17,787 nt of DNA from Methanoculleus sp. (lineage in GTDB: Archaea; Halobacteriota; Methanomicrobia; Methanomicrobiales; Methanoculleaceae): NCBI GenBank assembly GCA_023230425.1, contig JALNXI010000011.1, forward strand, positions 1-17,787, in the 5' to 3' direction. The position numbers and the translations under genes were made by a program. The notes beneath the pieces are model-generated. The model saw only the letters and a list, made by a program, of their open reading frames with translations. It searched no databases and had not been told where the DNA came from. Positions 7,138 to 13,850 of this stretch are shown here, piece by piece; positions within the stretch are counted from its first letter, which is position 1, and each line of letters starts with the position of its first letter.

Positions 7138-7932
7138 ATGGATGCATTCACGTCGCTCCAGAGGAGCATCGAGAGACTGGTCGGGATCAAGTGCTCAAGT
7201 TACAAGGAGGACTACATCAAGCGACGCATCCTCTCCCGGATGCGCCTGACGGGCACCGCAGATTACGAGGCCTACCATAAGTACCTCCTCGCAAACCCGC
7301 AGGAGATCGACCCGCTCAGGAACGCCCTCACCATCAACGTCACGAAGTTCTTCCGGGACCCGGATGTCTTTGAGGTGATGCGACGGGAGGTGTTGCCGGA
7401 TCTGGCCCGTCGCAGGGGATCGATCAGGATCTGGTGCGCCGGCTGCTCCACGGGCGAAGAACCCTACTCGATCGCCATCCTCGCGCACGAACTGACGGCA
7501 CTTCGCAGGGATCTCAACGTAACGATATACGCGACCGATATCGACGCCGTGGTGCTGCAGAAAGCCATGACCGGCGTCTATGACAGAAAGACACTTGAGA
7601 ATGTGGACGAGCGCCTGATCCGGAAACACTTCACCAGCCACGATGACGGCACGTTCGAGGTCCGCCCCCACATAAGGGACATCGTCAAATTCCGGCAGCA
7701 CGACCTGATGTCAGGCGTTCCCATCGCCCGATACCTCGACGCCGTCACCTGCCGGAACGTCACCATCTACTTCACCGAGAAGCAGAAGAACGAGCTTGCG
7801 CATCTTTTCCACTCCGCCCTTGCCGCTGACGGCTACTATATCATGGGGAAGACGGAGTATCTGGCAAGAGAGGTGGAGCACCTCTTTGCACCTTATAACG
7901 TTATGCAGAAGATACTGCGCAAGGCCGCATAA
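7138..7932 (+). CDS. cheR: CheR-type chemoreceptor glutamate methyltransferase
   Basis: 264 residues, close to the usual CheR length. The N-terminal all-alpha domain (about 1-70) ends in LTINVTKFFRD. The SAM-binding motif is IRIWCAGCSTGEEPYS (96-111), followed by YATDID (131-136, with D134 expected to contact SAM), FRQHDL and the CRNVTIYF signature (205-212). It methylates receptor glutamates with S-adenosylmethionine for adaptation. The start at ATG 7138 follows GAGAGAAGAG, 29 bases after cheW. No cheB or cheD demethylase/deamidase gene follows, and the operon ends here, facing a convergent gene. Confidence 0.94.
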   Translation: MDAFTSLQRSIERLVGIKCSSYKEDYIKRRILSRMRLTGTADYEAYHKYLLANPQEIDPLRNALTINVTKFFRDPDVFEVMRREVLPDLARRRGSIRIWCAGCSTGEEPYSIAILAHELTALRRDLNVTIYATDIDAVVLQKAMTGVYDRKTLENVDERLIRKHFTSHDDGTFEVRPHIRDIVKFRQHDLMSGVPIARYLDAVTCRNVTIYFTEKQKNELAHLFHSALAADGYYIMGKTEYLAREVEHLFAPYNVMQKILRKAA

Positions 7933-7954
7933 CAGAGGGTCGATCGGTTCGACG

Positions 7955-8215
7955 TTACCAGCGGCGGCCGGAAGAATCCGTGCCCGTCCTGGTTTCGTCA
8001 AACTTCGACATCCGCTGCATGAAGGCCTTCCGGGCCTGGTAGCGCTTCAACTCGGAGAGCAGCAGGAAGAGATTTACGCCGACGACGATGATGATGAGCA
8101 TGAGGCTGATCCAGCGCTGGCCGTCGTTCCGGGTTGTGATGAAGACTGCTACAAGGAGCACCACGAACGAGAGCAGATAAAATACCACCCATGTGCGCAC
8201 CTCAGGGACTTCCAT
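7955..8215 (-). CDS. Small two-helix membrane protein
   Basis: 86 residues from ATG 8215 (MEVPEVRTW). Two hydrophobic helices (VVFYLLSFVVLLVAVFI, about 10-26, and the segment around LMLIIIVVGVNLFLLL, about 38-53) flank a short polar loop, followed by a basic tail (KRYQARKAFMQRMSKF). This suggests a hairpin with both ends in the cytoplasm. I do not recognise the family. An upstream GTG at 8236 would add 7 residues and would fit a leaderless mRNA from the TATA box at 8259-8268; the ATG has a weak GTGAGAG site before it. It converges on cheR, 22 bases apart, so it belongs to a separate transcript. Confidence 0.6.
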   Translation of the reverse strand: MEVPEVRTWVVFYLLSFVVLLVAVFITTRNDGQRWISLMLIIIVVGVNLFLLLSELKRYQARKAFMQRMSKFDETRTGTDSSGRRW

Positions 8216-8258
8216 GCTCTCACAGGACAGTGGCACCGTTCCCGTATTAACAGTTCCG

Positions 8259-8268
8259 TTTTATAATG
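8259..8268 (-). promoter_or_regulatory. TATA-type promoter of the two-helix membrane protein
   Basis: CATTATAAAA on the minus strand is centred about 27 bases before 8236, placing transcription start at or near the GTG at 8236, about 20 bases before ATG 8215. Confidence 0.45.
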
Positions 8269-8397
8269 CCAATCGAGAAGTGAGACGGGGTAAAACGGGG
8301 ATGGCTCGACACCTGAACGGCAATCTCCAACTGTATATGGGCGAGGATATTAGGTCAAATCCGAAGGTATTTTTGCCTTGCACATCCCTCTACACCT

Positions 8398-8994
8398 GTG
8401 GATAAAGGCGACGTCTTCAGCATCCTTGCTGCCCTGATCATCGTCTCCGCGATAGCGATGGTGTTTCGCCTGCCTGCAGCGGAAGCCGGATCAGAGGTTC
8501 AGGAAAGCCTCACACCGGAGAGTATCGCGCTGCCTCCCATCACGGCTCCCCCGGTGCCGGCATCGTCTGTACCGCCCGGACCCGTCAGGCTATCGTACAC
8601 GACCAGGGTCTGGGATTACCCCTGTTGTCACCTCCCCAACAACCTCACGTTCTACGGAGGGTCTGACCCGCCCTGGAATGAGGCTCCGGGCATTGTCCCG
8701 TTCGCGTACATTGAGGAGGCGAGAGGAGGTATCACCGAGGCATTCCACGTACCGTACGCGGTCTGGAGGCTGAACTGCAGTGTCTCTGCAACAGTAAGGC
8801 CTGAGGCGGCACACTTTCGGATGGCGCTGGTCGAGCTGGGGAGTGGGACCATCGTAGAAGGGGCCGACCTGCGCTATCCGGGTACTATCGTCAAGAACGT
8901 CCAGAGGGGGGGTAAGGACTTCTACCTGATCGTCAGCGTAGATGAGGTCGACTCGTACCGCATCACCCTGGAGACGCTTCCGGAATACCTCTAA
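8398..8994 (+). CDS. Membrane-anchored extracellular protein, unknown function
   Basis: 198 residues from GTG 8398. An uncleaved anchor or signal helix (7-24, FSILAALIIVSAIAMVFR) is followed by a Pro-rich stalk (about 40-65) and a globular part of about 135 residues rich in beta strands. Three Cys (C76, C77 in DYPCCHLP; C127) and N-glycosylation sequons NLT and NCS fit an extracellular domain. I recognise no family. There is no ribosome site before the GTG; a weak AT stretch (GTATTTTTG, 8367-8375) about 27 bases upstream suggests a leaderless mRNA. It ends 2 bases before the stop of the convergent minus-strand gene. Confidence 0.6.
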   Translation: MDKGDVFSILAALIIVSAIAMVFRLPAAEAGSEVQESLTPESIALPPITAPPVPASSVPPGPVRLSYTTRVWDYPCCHLPNNLTFYGGSDPPWNEAPGIVPFAYIEEARGGITEAFHVPYAVWRLNCSVSATVRPEAAHFRMALVELGSGTIVEGADLRYPGTIVKNVQRGGKDFYLIVSVDEVDSYRITLETLPEYL

Positions 8995-8996
8995 AT

Positions 8997-9182
8997 TTAG
9001 ATCTTCTCGACGGTGATCCTGACCCGGTCTCCGGCCCGCACACCATGTCCCTTCGGGACATCGATGTTGAACCAGAGCACATCCGGATTCTCATAACTCT
9101 TGTCCTGGGACATGAGGCAGTCTTTGTGGTCGTTGATGGTGGCCACAAACTCGATAGGTGCTTCGAACTCAATGATCTTCAT
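8997..9182 (-). CDS. Small conserved-looking protein, unknown function
   Basis: 61 residues, soluble and probably all-beta, ending in HGVRAGDRVRITVEKI, a segment resembling strand-loop-strand ends of OB or small-barrel folds. No family is recognised. ATG 9182 has no ribosome site, but a TATA-like AATTTTATTC about 27 bases upstream (9204-9216) fits a leaderless mRNA. It lies 29 bases after the winged-helix gene on the same strand and could also be read from that transcript. Confidence 0.6.
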   Translation of the reverse strand: MKIIEFEAPIEFVATINDHKDCLMSQDKSYENPDVLWFNIDVPKGHGVRAGDRVRITVEKI

Positions 9183-9203
9183 GCCCTAAAGTAGAGCGTT
9201 CCA

Positions 9204-9216
9204 GAATAAAATTATG
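9204..9216 (-). promoter_or_regulatory. TATA-like element before the 61-residue gene
   Basis: CATAATTTTATTC on the minus strand lies across the end of the winged-helix gene. Its centre is about 27 bases before ATG 9182, which would make the message leaderless. Confidence 0.4.
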
Positions 9217-9463
9217 ATGCACGGGGAGTAACACGCCATGTTGTACTGTTCGAGTAGCTCCAGCGCCTGATATCCAGCTCGTCACAGATCTCCGAGAGGA
9301 TGGCAAGATTGATACCGACCTCTTTTGGAGAGAGGCCTAGATCGGTTGCGATGTATTTTGACTTAAAGTAGGATTTGCCTGCTTTCAACCCGGATTTGAG
9401 GTGGTACAGGATCTTTCGCTGGGTATCGCTATATCTTTCTTTAATACGGTCCTTCGTCGACAT
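9212..9463 (-). CDS. Small winged-helix protein (DUF7123-like)
   Basis: 83 residues from ATG 9463 (MSTKDRIKERYSDTQ). It is a basic, helical protein with SYFKSKYIATDLGLSPKEVG (31-50) as the likely helix-turn-helix and WSYSNSTTWRV (68-78) as a probable wing. From memory it resembles short haloarchaeal winged-helix proteins (YFKSKFIA, LSAKEIG, SATTWRV), so a DNA-binding regulator is inferred. The inner ATG is preferred over the 97-residue form because a TATA box at 9504-9513 places transcription start near 9483. That is inside the longer form, and GAGG falls in the resulting 20-base leader. Two inverted repeats lie upstream and could be autoregulatory sites. Confidence 0.75.
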   Translation of the reverse strand: MSTKDRIKERYSDTQRKILYHLKSGLKAGKSYFKSKYIATDLGLSPKEVGINLAILSEICDELDIRRWSYSNSTTWRVTPRAS

Positions 9464-9503
9464 CCACTCATTCCCTCGTGAGCAAGTGCTTTTAGTGCAG
9501 AGC

Positions 9504-9513
9504 AATATATATG
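9504..9513 (-). promoter_or_regulatory. TATA-type promoter of the winged-helix gene
   Basis: CATATATATTGC on the minus strand is a strong archaeal TATA match about 45 bases before ATG 9463. It gives a leader of about 20 bases containing GAGG. Confidence 0.6.
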
Positions 9514-9523
9514 CCTGCCCATT

Positions 9524-9541
9524 TGAGATCCTAAAATCTCA
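9524..9541. promoter_or_regulatory. Inverted repeat TGAGAT-N6-ATCTCA
   Basis: Perfect 6-base arms with a 6-base AT-rich spacer, about 10 bases upstream of the TATA box of the winged-helix gene. That is where an archaeal activator or repressor could act on the transcription factors. Candidate operator only. Confidence 0.4.
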
Positions 9542-9547
9542 GGATGA

Positions 9548-9567
9548 GTATACAACTATTTGTATAC
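9548..9567. promoter_or_regulatory. Inverted repeat GTATACAA-N4-TTGTATAC
   Basis: Perfect 8-base arms around CTAT, about 35-55 bases upstream of the winged-helix TATA box and adjacent to the first inverted repeat. The length and symmetry fit a dimeric regulator's operator. A cruciform or a terminator stem for a plus-strand transcript is less likely, because no plus-strand gene ends here. Confidence 0.45.
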
Positions 9568-9569
9568 AA

Positions 9570-9873
9570 TTGGGCATCGCCGTGCCGATCAGCGGATCAG
9601 GGAGCACCTTCAGCTTACCCAACACCGTCGACCGGCCATCGCCTGCGCGAGTGCCCGTGAGAGGGACGGACCACCCCCTCCTGGTTACCCAACACGGAGC
9701 CGCACAACGGCGCCGGGAGCAACGTCGATGTCGTGGACGGCCGGTCGTCTTCGGTCGCAATCCCTGTCAAGCCGGGCGCAGCGCCGCTTGTGTTGGGACC
9801 CTTGCCGCAACCGCGGCGAGGATCCCGCAACCGGTCTCGTTCGGCGAGGAGGCGCCGGATGGGCCGCGACCCA
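9570..9873. other. Intergenic stretch without a supported gene
   Basis: About 300 bases of GC-rich DNA. Frames are open on both strands but with low-complexity, arginine-rich products and no recognised motif. An 11-base direct repeat (TTACCCAACAC at 9615-9625 and 9685-9695) is present. It could be a decayed gene, but I cannot identify a parent family. Confidence 0.4.
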
Positions 9874-10428
9874 TTATCTCCTGTTCCTCCAGAGAACGAC
9901 CAGAAGCCCGGCGATTGCAACAGCCGCTATGATGCTGATGAGTGAGAGTGGGGCTGACGCCGTTGGGTTGGGGTTTACCTGGGCTGCCTGTATCGGCGTG
10001 AACGTCGGCATCTCAGCTGTCGAAGTCTCTGCCGGCGTCGCTTCCATCGTCACCTCATCCGTCCCGACTATGATGGGAGGTCCCGTCTCCATAGCGGTCT
10101 CGTTGGTTGTATCATTGGTTGTCATGCTGATGGTATCGTTGGTTGTCTCTACCTGAGTCTCCTCTGGAGTCTCGTTATCCAGGCTCTCTACCTGAGTCTC
10201 CTCCGGAGTCTCATTATCCAGGCTCTCTACCTGAGTCTCCTCCAGAGTCTCGTTATCCAGGCTCTCTACCTGAGTCTCCTCCGGGGTCTCGTTAGGTGTC
10301 GGAGGAAGAGTCCAGGTCAGAGGAGTCGCGGATGTCGCATTCTGGGCGGACACAGGGAGCACAAAGGCCGTCGCTGCCACAAGCAGCACAACCAGGAGCC
10401 CTCTCCACATCCATCTATTTCCTGCCAT
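9874..10428 (-). CDS. Sequon-rich repeat surface protein with C-terminal anchor
   Basis: 184 residues. A signal peptide (hydrophobic 9-24, probable cleavage after VSA, 28) leads into an acidic Thr/Glu-rich region with four tandem 13-residue units of the form NETPEETQVESLD (46-97). A Pro/Thr stalk follows (about 115-160), then a C-terminal hydrophobic helix (about 162-180) ending RNRR. There are eight N-x-T sequons, one per repeat unit plus four outside them. The layout matches archaeal cell-surface proteins with a C-terminal membrane or sorting anchor, likely heavily glycosylated. A specific role is unknown. ATG 10428 has no ribosome site and sits about 27-30 bases after a TATA box, so the mRNA is probably leaderless. 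Confidence 0.75.
   Translation of the reverse strand: MAGNRWMWRGLLVVLLVAATAFVLPVSAQNATSATPLTWTLPPTPNETPEETQVESLDNETLEETQVESLDNETPEETQVESLDNETPEETQVETTNDTISMTTNDTTNETAMETGPPIIVGTDEVTMEATPAETSTAEMPTFTPIQAAQVNPNPTASAPLSLISIIAAVAIAGLLVVLWRNRR
10147..10294 (-). repeat. 39-base tandem repeat, about 3.8 copies
   Basis: Units start at 10147, 10186, 10225 and 10264 with a strict 39-base period and only a few substitutions. They encode the 13-residue NETPEETQVESLD repeats in the surface protein. The period preserves the frame, so copy-number change would lengthen or shorten the stalk without breaking it. Confidence 0.92.
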
Positions 10429-10452
10429 GAGGACCCCAGTTGGGTATAACCT

Positions 10453-10465
10453 TATTTTTATATTT
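10453..10465 (-). promoter_or_regulatory. TATA-type promoter of the surface protein gene
   Basis: AAATATAAAAATAAG on the minus strand, preceded by CCGAAA as a possible BRE, lies about 30 bases upstream of ATG 10428. One of the clearest archaeal promoters in the window. Confidence 0.65.
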
Positions 10466-10761
10466 CGGTTGTTTTCAAAACCACGCCCGCGGCTAACCCC
10501 CGGTGCTGCACCACGAGGCGGCGCTACCAGAGAGCCCTACAGAGCAGCAGACCGCACGAAGAGGAGTGAGAGATAGCGCGGCATAATGGTAGACAGATAA
10601 GGCCAGGGCTGGCATGGCATGGATCCCCTGGGCGTCGCTTCCATCCCCGCACCTGTTGGCCGGGGTTTTCCCGCGCGTGCCGCCGCCGAGCCCCGCATGG
10701 ATAAAACATCCGCCGTACTATCAGTGAGAATACCCGATAGGCGGACAGGAAAGAAGTAGCA
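10466..10761. other. Intergenic region after the DHH gene
   Basis: About 300 bases between the end of the long minus-strand operon and the promoter of the surface protein gene. Only a minus-strand frame extending out of the DHH gene is open here, and its product has no domain-like character. No RNA gene was recognised. Confidence 0.45.
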
Positions 10762-12597
10762 TCAGATTGGTGCTTCACCAATCTTCTGGATCAGACTCGC
10801 AACCACCGGTTCGCGCATACCCTCCACGAACTTGATGCTCCCGACGACAAGGTGGCCGCCGCCGCTCACTCCCCCGCCGGCGATCTCGCTATGGAGTTCA
10901 CGCACCATCCGGGGTATGTTCATCATGACGCCCCGGGACCGGAGAACAGCAAAGTCCGGTCCGAACCCAAGCGTGACGACCGGCTCTCCCGGGCGCTCCC
11001 GGACCAGCCGATCGTGCACCTCTCCCGAGGTCTTACCCGGCGGCGGGAACGTGAACCGGTGAGCGAAGAGTTCCACGTCGAGCATGAAGAGGTGAGCACC
11101 GTTCGGCAGCGTCCGGCTCTCGACGTGAGGCATGATGGCCTCCATCTGCTCCTCGATCGCCCGATTTGCCTCTTCGACCAGCAGGTCGACGAACTTCGCA
11201 TGGCGTTCGGGGTTACCGGAGAGGTTCAGGATATCCTTGACGATCTCTCTCCCGTCGCTGAACCGGAGCCAGAACTGCTCGTAGTCGAGCGCCAGCGCGA
11301 TATCACGGCAATCGTCCTCCGAGTACTCAGGCGCCGCCAGCGCGATGTAACGGGCACGCTCCGGCGCTTCGCTCCGGTCGCCGACCCCCGCAATCGCCGG
11401 CAGGTGCCGGATCTGATCTTCGACCGCCGGATTGACCAGGCGGGCGATCTCTGTTCCCAGCATCCCGGCCGTGATCCCGTAATCGCCGCCCACATGGTAG
11501 GGATTTACGTGCCCGATCAGGTACTCGTCCACAACCTCGTCAGGATGGTGGTGGTCCACGACCATCACCGGAAGGCCGTAGATTCGGGTCACCTTCAGCG
11601 ACGGCATATCCTCCTCGGTGGACCCGTTGTCCATCAAGAGGATCATCGGCATCTTCTGCCCGTAACGGGCGTTGTCCTTGAGGGCGAAGTCAAGGTCCCG
11701 CGTTATATCCTCGATCTCGTAGAACGGGGCCTTGGACGGAGACCTCTTGAAGAGGAAGTACTCCGCGTCGAAGTCCCCGCCGCTCTCCCGGAGCAGCGCT
11801 GTCACCGCCTGTTCGATAGCAACGGCAGCGCATATGCCGTCAGCATCCGCATGATGCCGGAGGACGATTGGCCGCGCGGTCAGGACCGCTTTCCTGATCT
11901 CCTTCGCCACCTTGCGCATCTGCGGCTTGAGGGCGCGAAGGACCTCGCTCTCCACGAGGAACGGGAGGTCGACGGGTTCCGCACGGAGATCAAGCGCCGC
12001 ATCGATGCGCTCTCTGACCCGCGCCGTATCCTCCGGCGCGAGGACCGTCATGGACCCGATCTCGATCTGGAGCTGGTTGTTGCGCTGCATCACCTCACCC
12101 GTGAGGGCGACGATATCCCCGAGGTCGACCTCAGGGTATGCGCGGACACCCGCCTCGATGAACGCGGCCCCGTTCGCGGTGCCAGACTCGTCCACGATGG
12201 TGAAGATCGTCGGCCCTGACGTCTGCTTGATCTGAGCGACCTCACCCTCGATCAGCACAGTCCTGCCGATCTTCTTCCCGATATCTGAGAGGAGGACACT
12301 CGTTGTCTTCTTGGTCACGTTCTGGGTCTGGTAGACGGTCGGCGTGACCTCCTCGAGGTCGATGTTGCCGTTACTCCGGATCTGGAGGACATGAACGATG
12401 ATCGGATCGCGTTCCTCGTGTTGCGCCTTCACGTTGCTCTTATGAACGAGCCCCTTGACCCGGTCATTTAACTGGACAAAGATGCCGAACGGGGCAAAAC
12501 CCTGTACCCGTCCCAGATAGGCCTTTCCTTCCTCCACCTCGTCGAGATCGCAGTTTGCTCCGAGGCGGTAAACAATCATATCTTCCGTATCTCCCAT
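10762..12597 (-). CDS. S1-OB-DHH/DHHA1 protein (archaeal RecJ-like nuclease or phosphodiesterase)
   Basis: 611 residues from ATG 12597, chosen because AGGAG lies 7 bases upstream; an ATG at 12615 would overlap the previous stop but has no ribosome site. Domains in order: S1 RNA-binding (about 20-84, YLGRVQGFAPFGIFVQL), an OB fold of nucleic-acid-binding type (about 104-189, VLIEGEVAQIKQTSGPTIF), the DHH catalytic domain (motifs HHADADG near 248-254, LMDNGS near 322, VVDHHHPDE near 346-354, AGVGDRSE), and DHHA1 with GGGVSGGGH near 574. Such proteins use two Mn2+ or Mg2+ ions to cleave single-stranded nucleic acid or nanoRNA. With an S1 domain, RNA is a likely substrate. It is the last gene of the operon. 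Confidence 0.88.
   Translation of the reverse strand: MGDTEDMIVYRLGANCDLDEVEEGKAYLGRVQGFAPFGIFVQLNDRVKGLVHKSNVKAQHEERDPIIVHVLQIRSNGNIDLEEVTPTVYQTQNVTKKTTSVLLSDIGKKIGRTVLIEGEVAQIKQTSGPTIFTIVDESGTANGAAFIEAGVRAYPEVDLGDIVALTGEVMQRNNQLQIEIGSMTVLAPEDTARVRERIDAALDLRAEPVDLPFLVESEVLRALKPQMRKVAKEIRKAVLTARPIVLRHHADADGICAAVAIEQAVTALLRESGGDFDAEYFLFKRSPSKAPFYEIEDITRDLDFALKDNARYGQKMPMILLMDNGSTEEDMPSLKVTRIYGLPVMVVDHHHPDEVVDEYLIGHVNPYHVGGDYGITAGMLGTEIARLVNPAVEDQIRHLPAIAGVGDRSEAPERARYIALAAPEYSEDDCRDIALALDYEQFWLRFSDGREIVKDILNLSGNPERHAKFVDLLVEEANRAIEEQMEAIMPHVESRTLPNGAHLFMLDVELFAHRFTFPPPGKTSGEVHDRLVRERPGEPVVTLGFGPDFAVLRSRGVMMNIPRMVRELHSEIAGGGVSGGGHLVVGSIKFVEGMREPVVASLIQKIGEAPI
10764..10784 (-). terminator. Perfect hairpin across the DHH stop codon
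   Basis: Nine-base arms (AGATTGGTG and CACCAATCT) with a 3-base loop, starting within the last seven sense codons and covering the first two bases of the TGA. Downstream on the minus strand comes a pyrimidine-rich stretch (CTACTTCTTTCC). It may act as a 3' end structure or terminator for the operon mRNA. Confidence 0.45.
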
Positions 12598-12611
12598 AGT
12601 ACTTCTCCTAA

Positions 12612-13814
12612 TCATTCTTCGGACATCTCGACGGTGTATCCGGCAAGGTCATACAACCGGCATTCACCATCCCGTCTGCCTTTTGCGATGATAAGGTCAC
12701 CGCTCTGAAGTCGGATATGCTTCCCCGGGCGGTAGACCCACCGGTCGCCGTGCTTGATGGCGAGCACGACCATCCCCGTCACCGTCCCGAGTGACGCCTC
12801 CTTGAGGGTCCTCCCCACAAGCGACGACGACTCCGCCACAGGTATCCGCGTGATGATCTCATCCGATTCCCTGACGATCTTCTTAAAGACCGGCGGGATC
12901 TCGATGTTGCGCAGAAGGACGTCGGCGATGGAGTGGGCCGAATCACTGATCGCCTGCGCAAACGATGACATATACAGAAGACCCCGGAGATAGCGCACAT
13001 CGTCGATCTTCCGCGCAGCCTCGAGGATCCAGAGGTCCAGATCGTAGCGCATATCATCAAGCGTTGAATCGAGGGCGACCACCTCGCGCGCCACCTCCTT
13101 GTTGTTGAAGAGCAGGGAGGTGTACGCGAGCCCGACGGAAAGTTCCGAGAGGTTCTTCATCTCGATGATCAGCCCAACCGCCCGGTCAAGGTCGTCGACC
13201 TCACCCGCCTGCGAGGGTTCACCCCCCGGACACGCCGCCGTCCCCGCCATCAGGGAGAGGATATCCGCTCCGGCTTCCGGACCCCGTGATATCAGTATAT
13301 CCTCGCTCTCCACCCGGGTAGTTTTGTCGGGGTCATAGATCCAGCCCTTCCCACGCCGGATGGCAATCACCTGCATACCCGTCGTGCTCTGGACTTTGAG
13401 GTCGCCGAGCGTGCGACCGGCAAGTTCGCTGCTCCGGCTGATGATAACCCGGGTGACGATCTCTTCTGCCTCGGGGAAGACGCGCTTGAGTTTTGCCGGA
13501 AACCGGATATCCTTCAGGATGAGCTTTGCTATATCCGAAGCCGAGTTTGCAATCCTCTCCGCCGCCTCGGCAACCTGGAGCATGCCGCTCATCGCCTCGG
13601 CCTCCTCGAGGCGCCTGGCGCCGAGCACACTCTGGATTCGGGCCTGGTATACCAGTTTATTCATGCTCTCCTCGAGGTTGATCACTTCGAGGGCTATCTC
13701 TTTGCTATCGAAGAGTATCGCAGAGTACGAGAGATCGATCATCAACTCTGAGATATCCTTCATCTCGATCAGAACATCTTTGAAGCTGATCGGGTGGTAT
13801 TCGTGTTCCGTCAT
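12612..13814 (-). CDS. Duplicated PhoU/RCK_C (TrkA-C) regulatory protein
   Basis: 400 residues made of two similar halves. Each has a PhoU-like helical bundle (about 10-108 and 210-312, with FKDVLIEMKDISELMIDLSY against VGLIIEMKNLSELSVGLAY) followed by an RCK_C/TrkA-C domain (about 112-182 and 315-385, with SSELAGRTLGDLKVQSTTGM against SSSLVGRTLKEASLGTVTGM). Soluble, no membrane segment. RCK_C domains bind small ligands or ions and gate transporters. Placed 36 bases after the transporter gene, it is most likely that transporter's cytoplasmic regulatory partner. It has no strong ribosome site. The DHH start follows its stop by 14 bases. The domain calls are by motif; the role is inferred from context. 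Confidence 0.85.
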   Translation of the reverse strand: MTEHEYHPISFKDVLIEMKDISELMIDLSYSAILFDSKEIALEVINLEESMNKLVYQARIQSVLGARRLEEAEAMSGMLQVAEAAERIANSASDIAKLILKDIRFPAKLKRVFPEAEEIVTRVIISRSSELAGRTLGDLKVQSTTGMQVIAIRRGKGWIYDPDKTTRVESEDILISRGPEAGADILSLMAGTAACPGGEPSQAGEVDDLDRAVGLIIEMKNLSELSVGLAYTSLLFNNKEVAREVVALDSTLDDMRYDLDLWILEAARKIDDVRYLRGLLYMSSFAQAISDSAHSIADVLLRNIEIPPVFKKIVRESDEIITRIPVAESSSLVGRTLKEASLGTVTGMVVLAIKHGDRWVYRPGKHIRLQSGDLIIAKGRRDGECRLYDLAGYTVEMSEE

Positions 13815-13850
13815 GGGTCTGTCAACCGTTCTTTTTGATGCATCCTTTCG

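Noticed and set aside
10147..10294. Regular repeats considered as a CRISPR array
   Set aside because: Units are contiguous without unique spacers and encode an in-frame protein repeat.
10524..10781. An 85-codon minus-strand frame after the DHH gene
   Set aside because: It starts inside the DHH C-terminus in another frame, has no ribosome site and a product without domain character.
10852..12219. A 455-codon open frame on the plus strand opposite the DHH gene
   Set aside because: It is the antisense of a well-supported S1-OB-DHH gene in high-GC DNA; the product is charged and motif-free.
13811..13843. A 10-codon minus-strand micro-frame between transporter and PhoU-RCK_C genes, ending in an ATGA overlap
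   Set aside because: The purine stretch before it touches the ATG with no spacing, and short frames of this size are expected by chance; kept only as a weak coupling idea.
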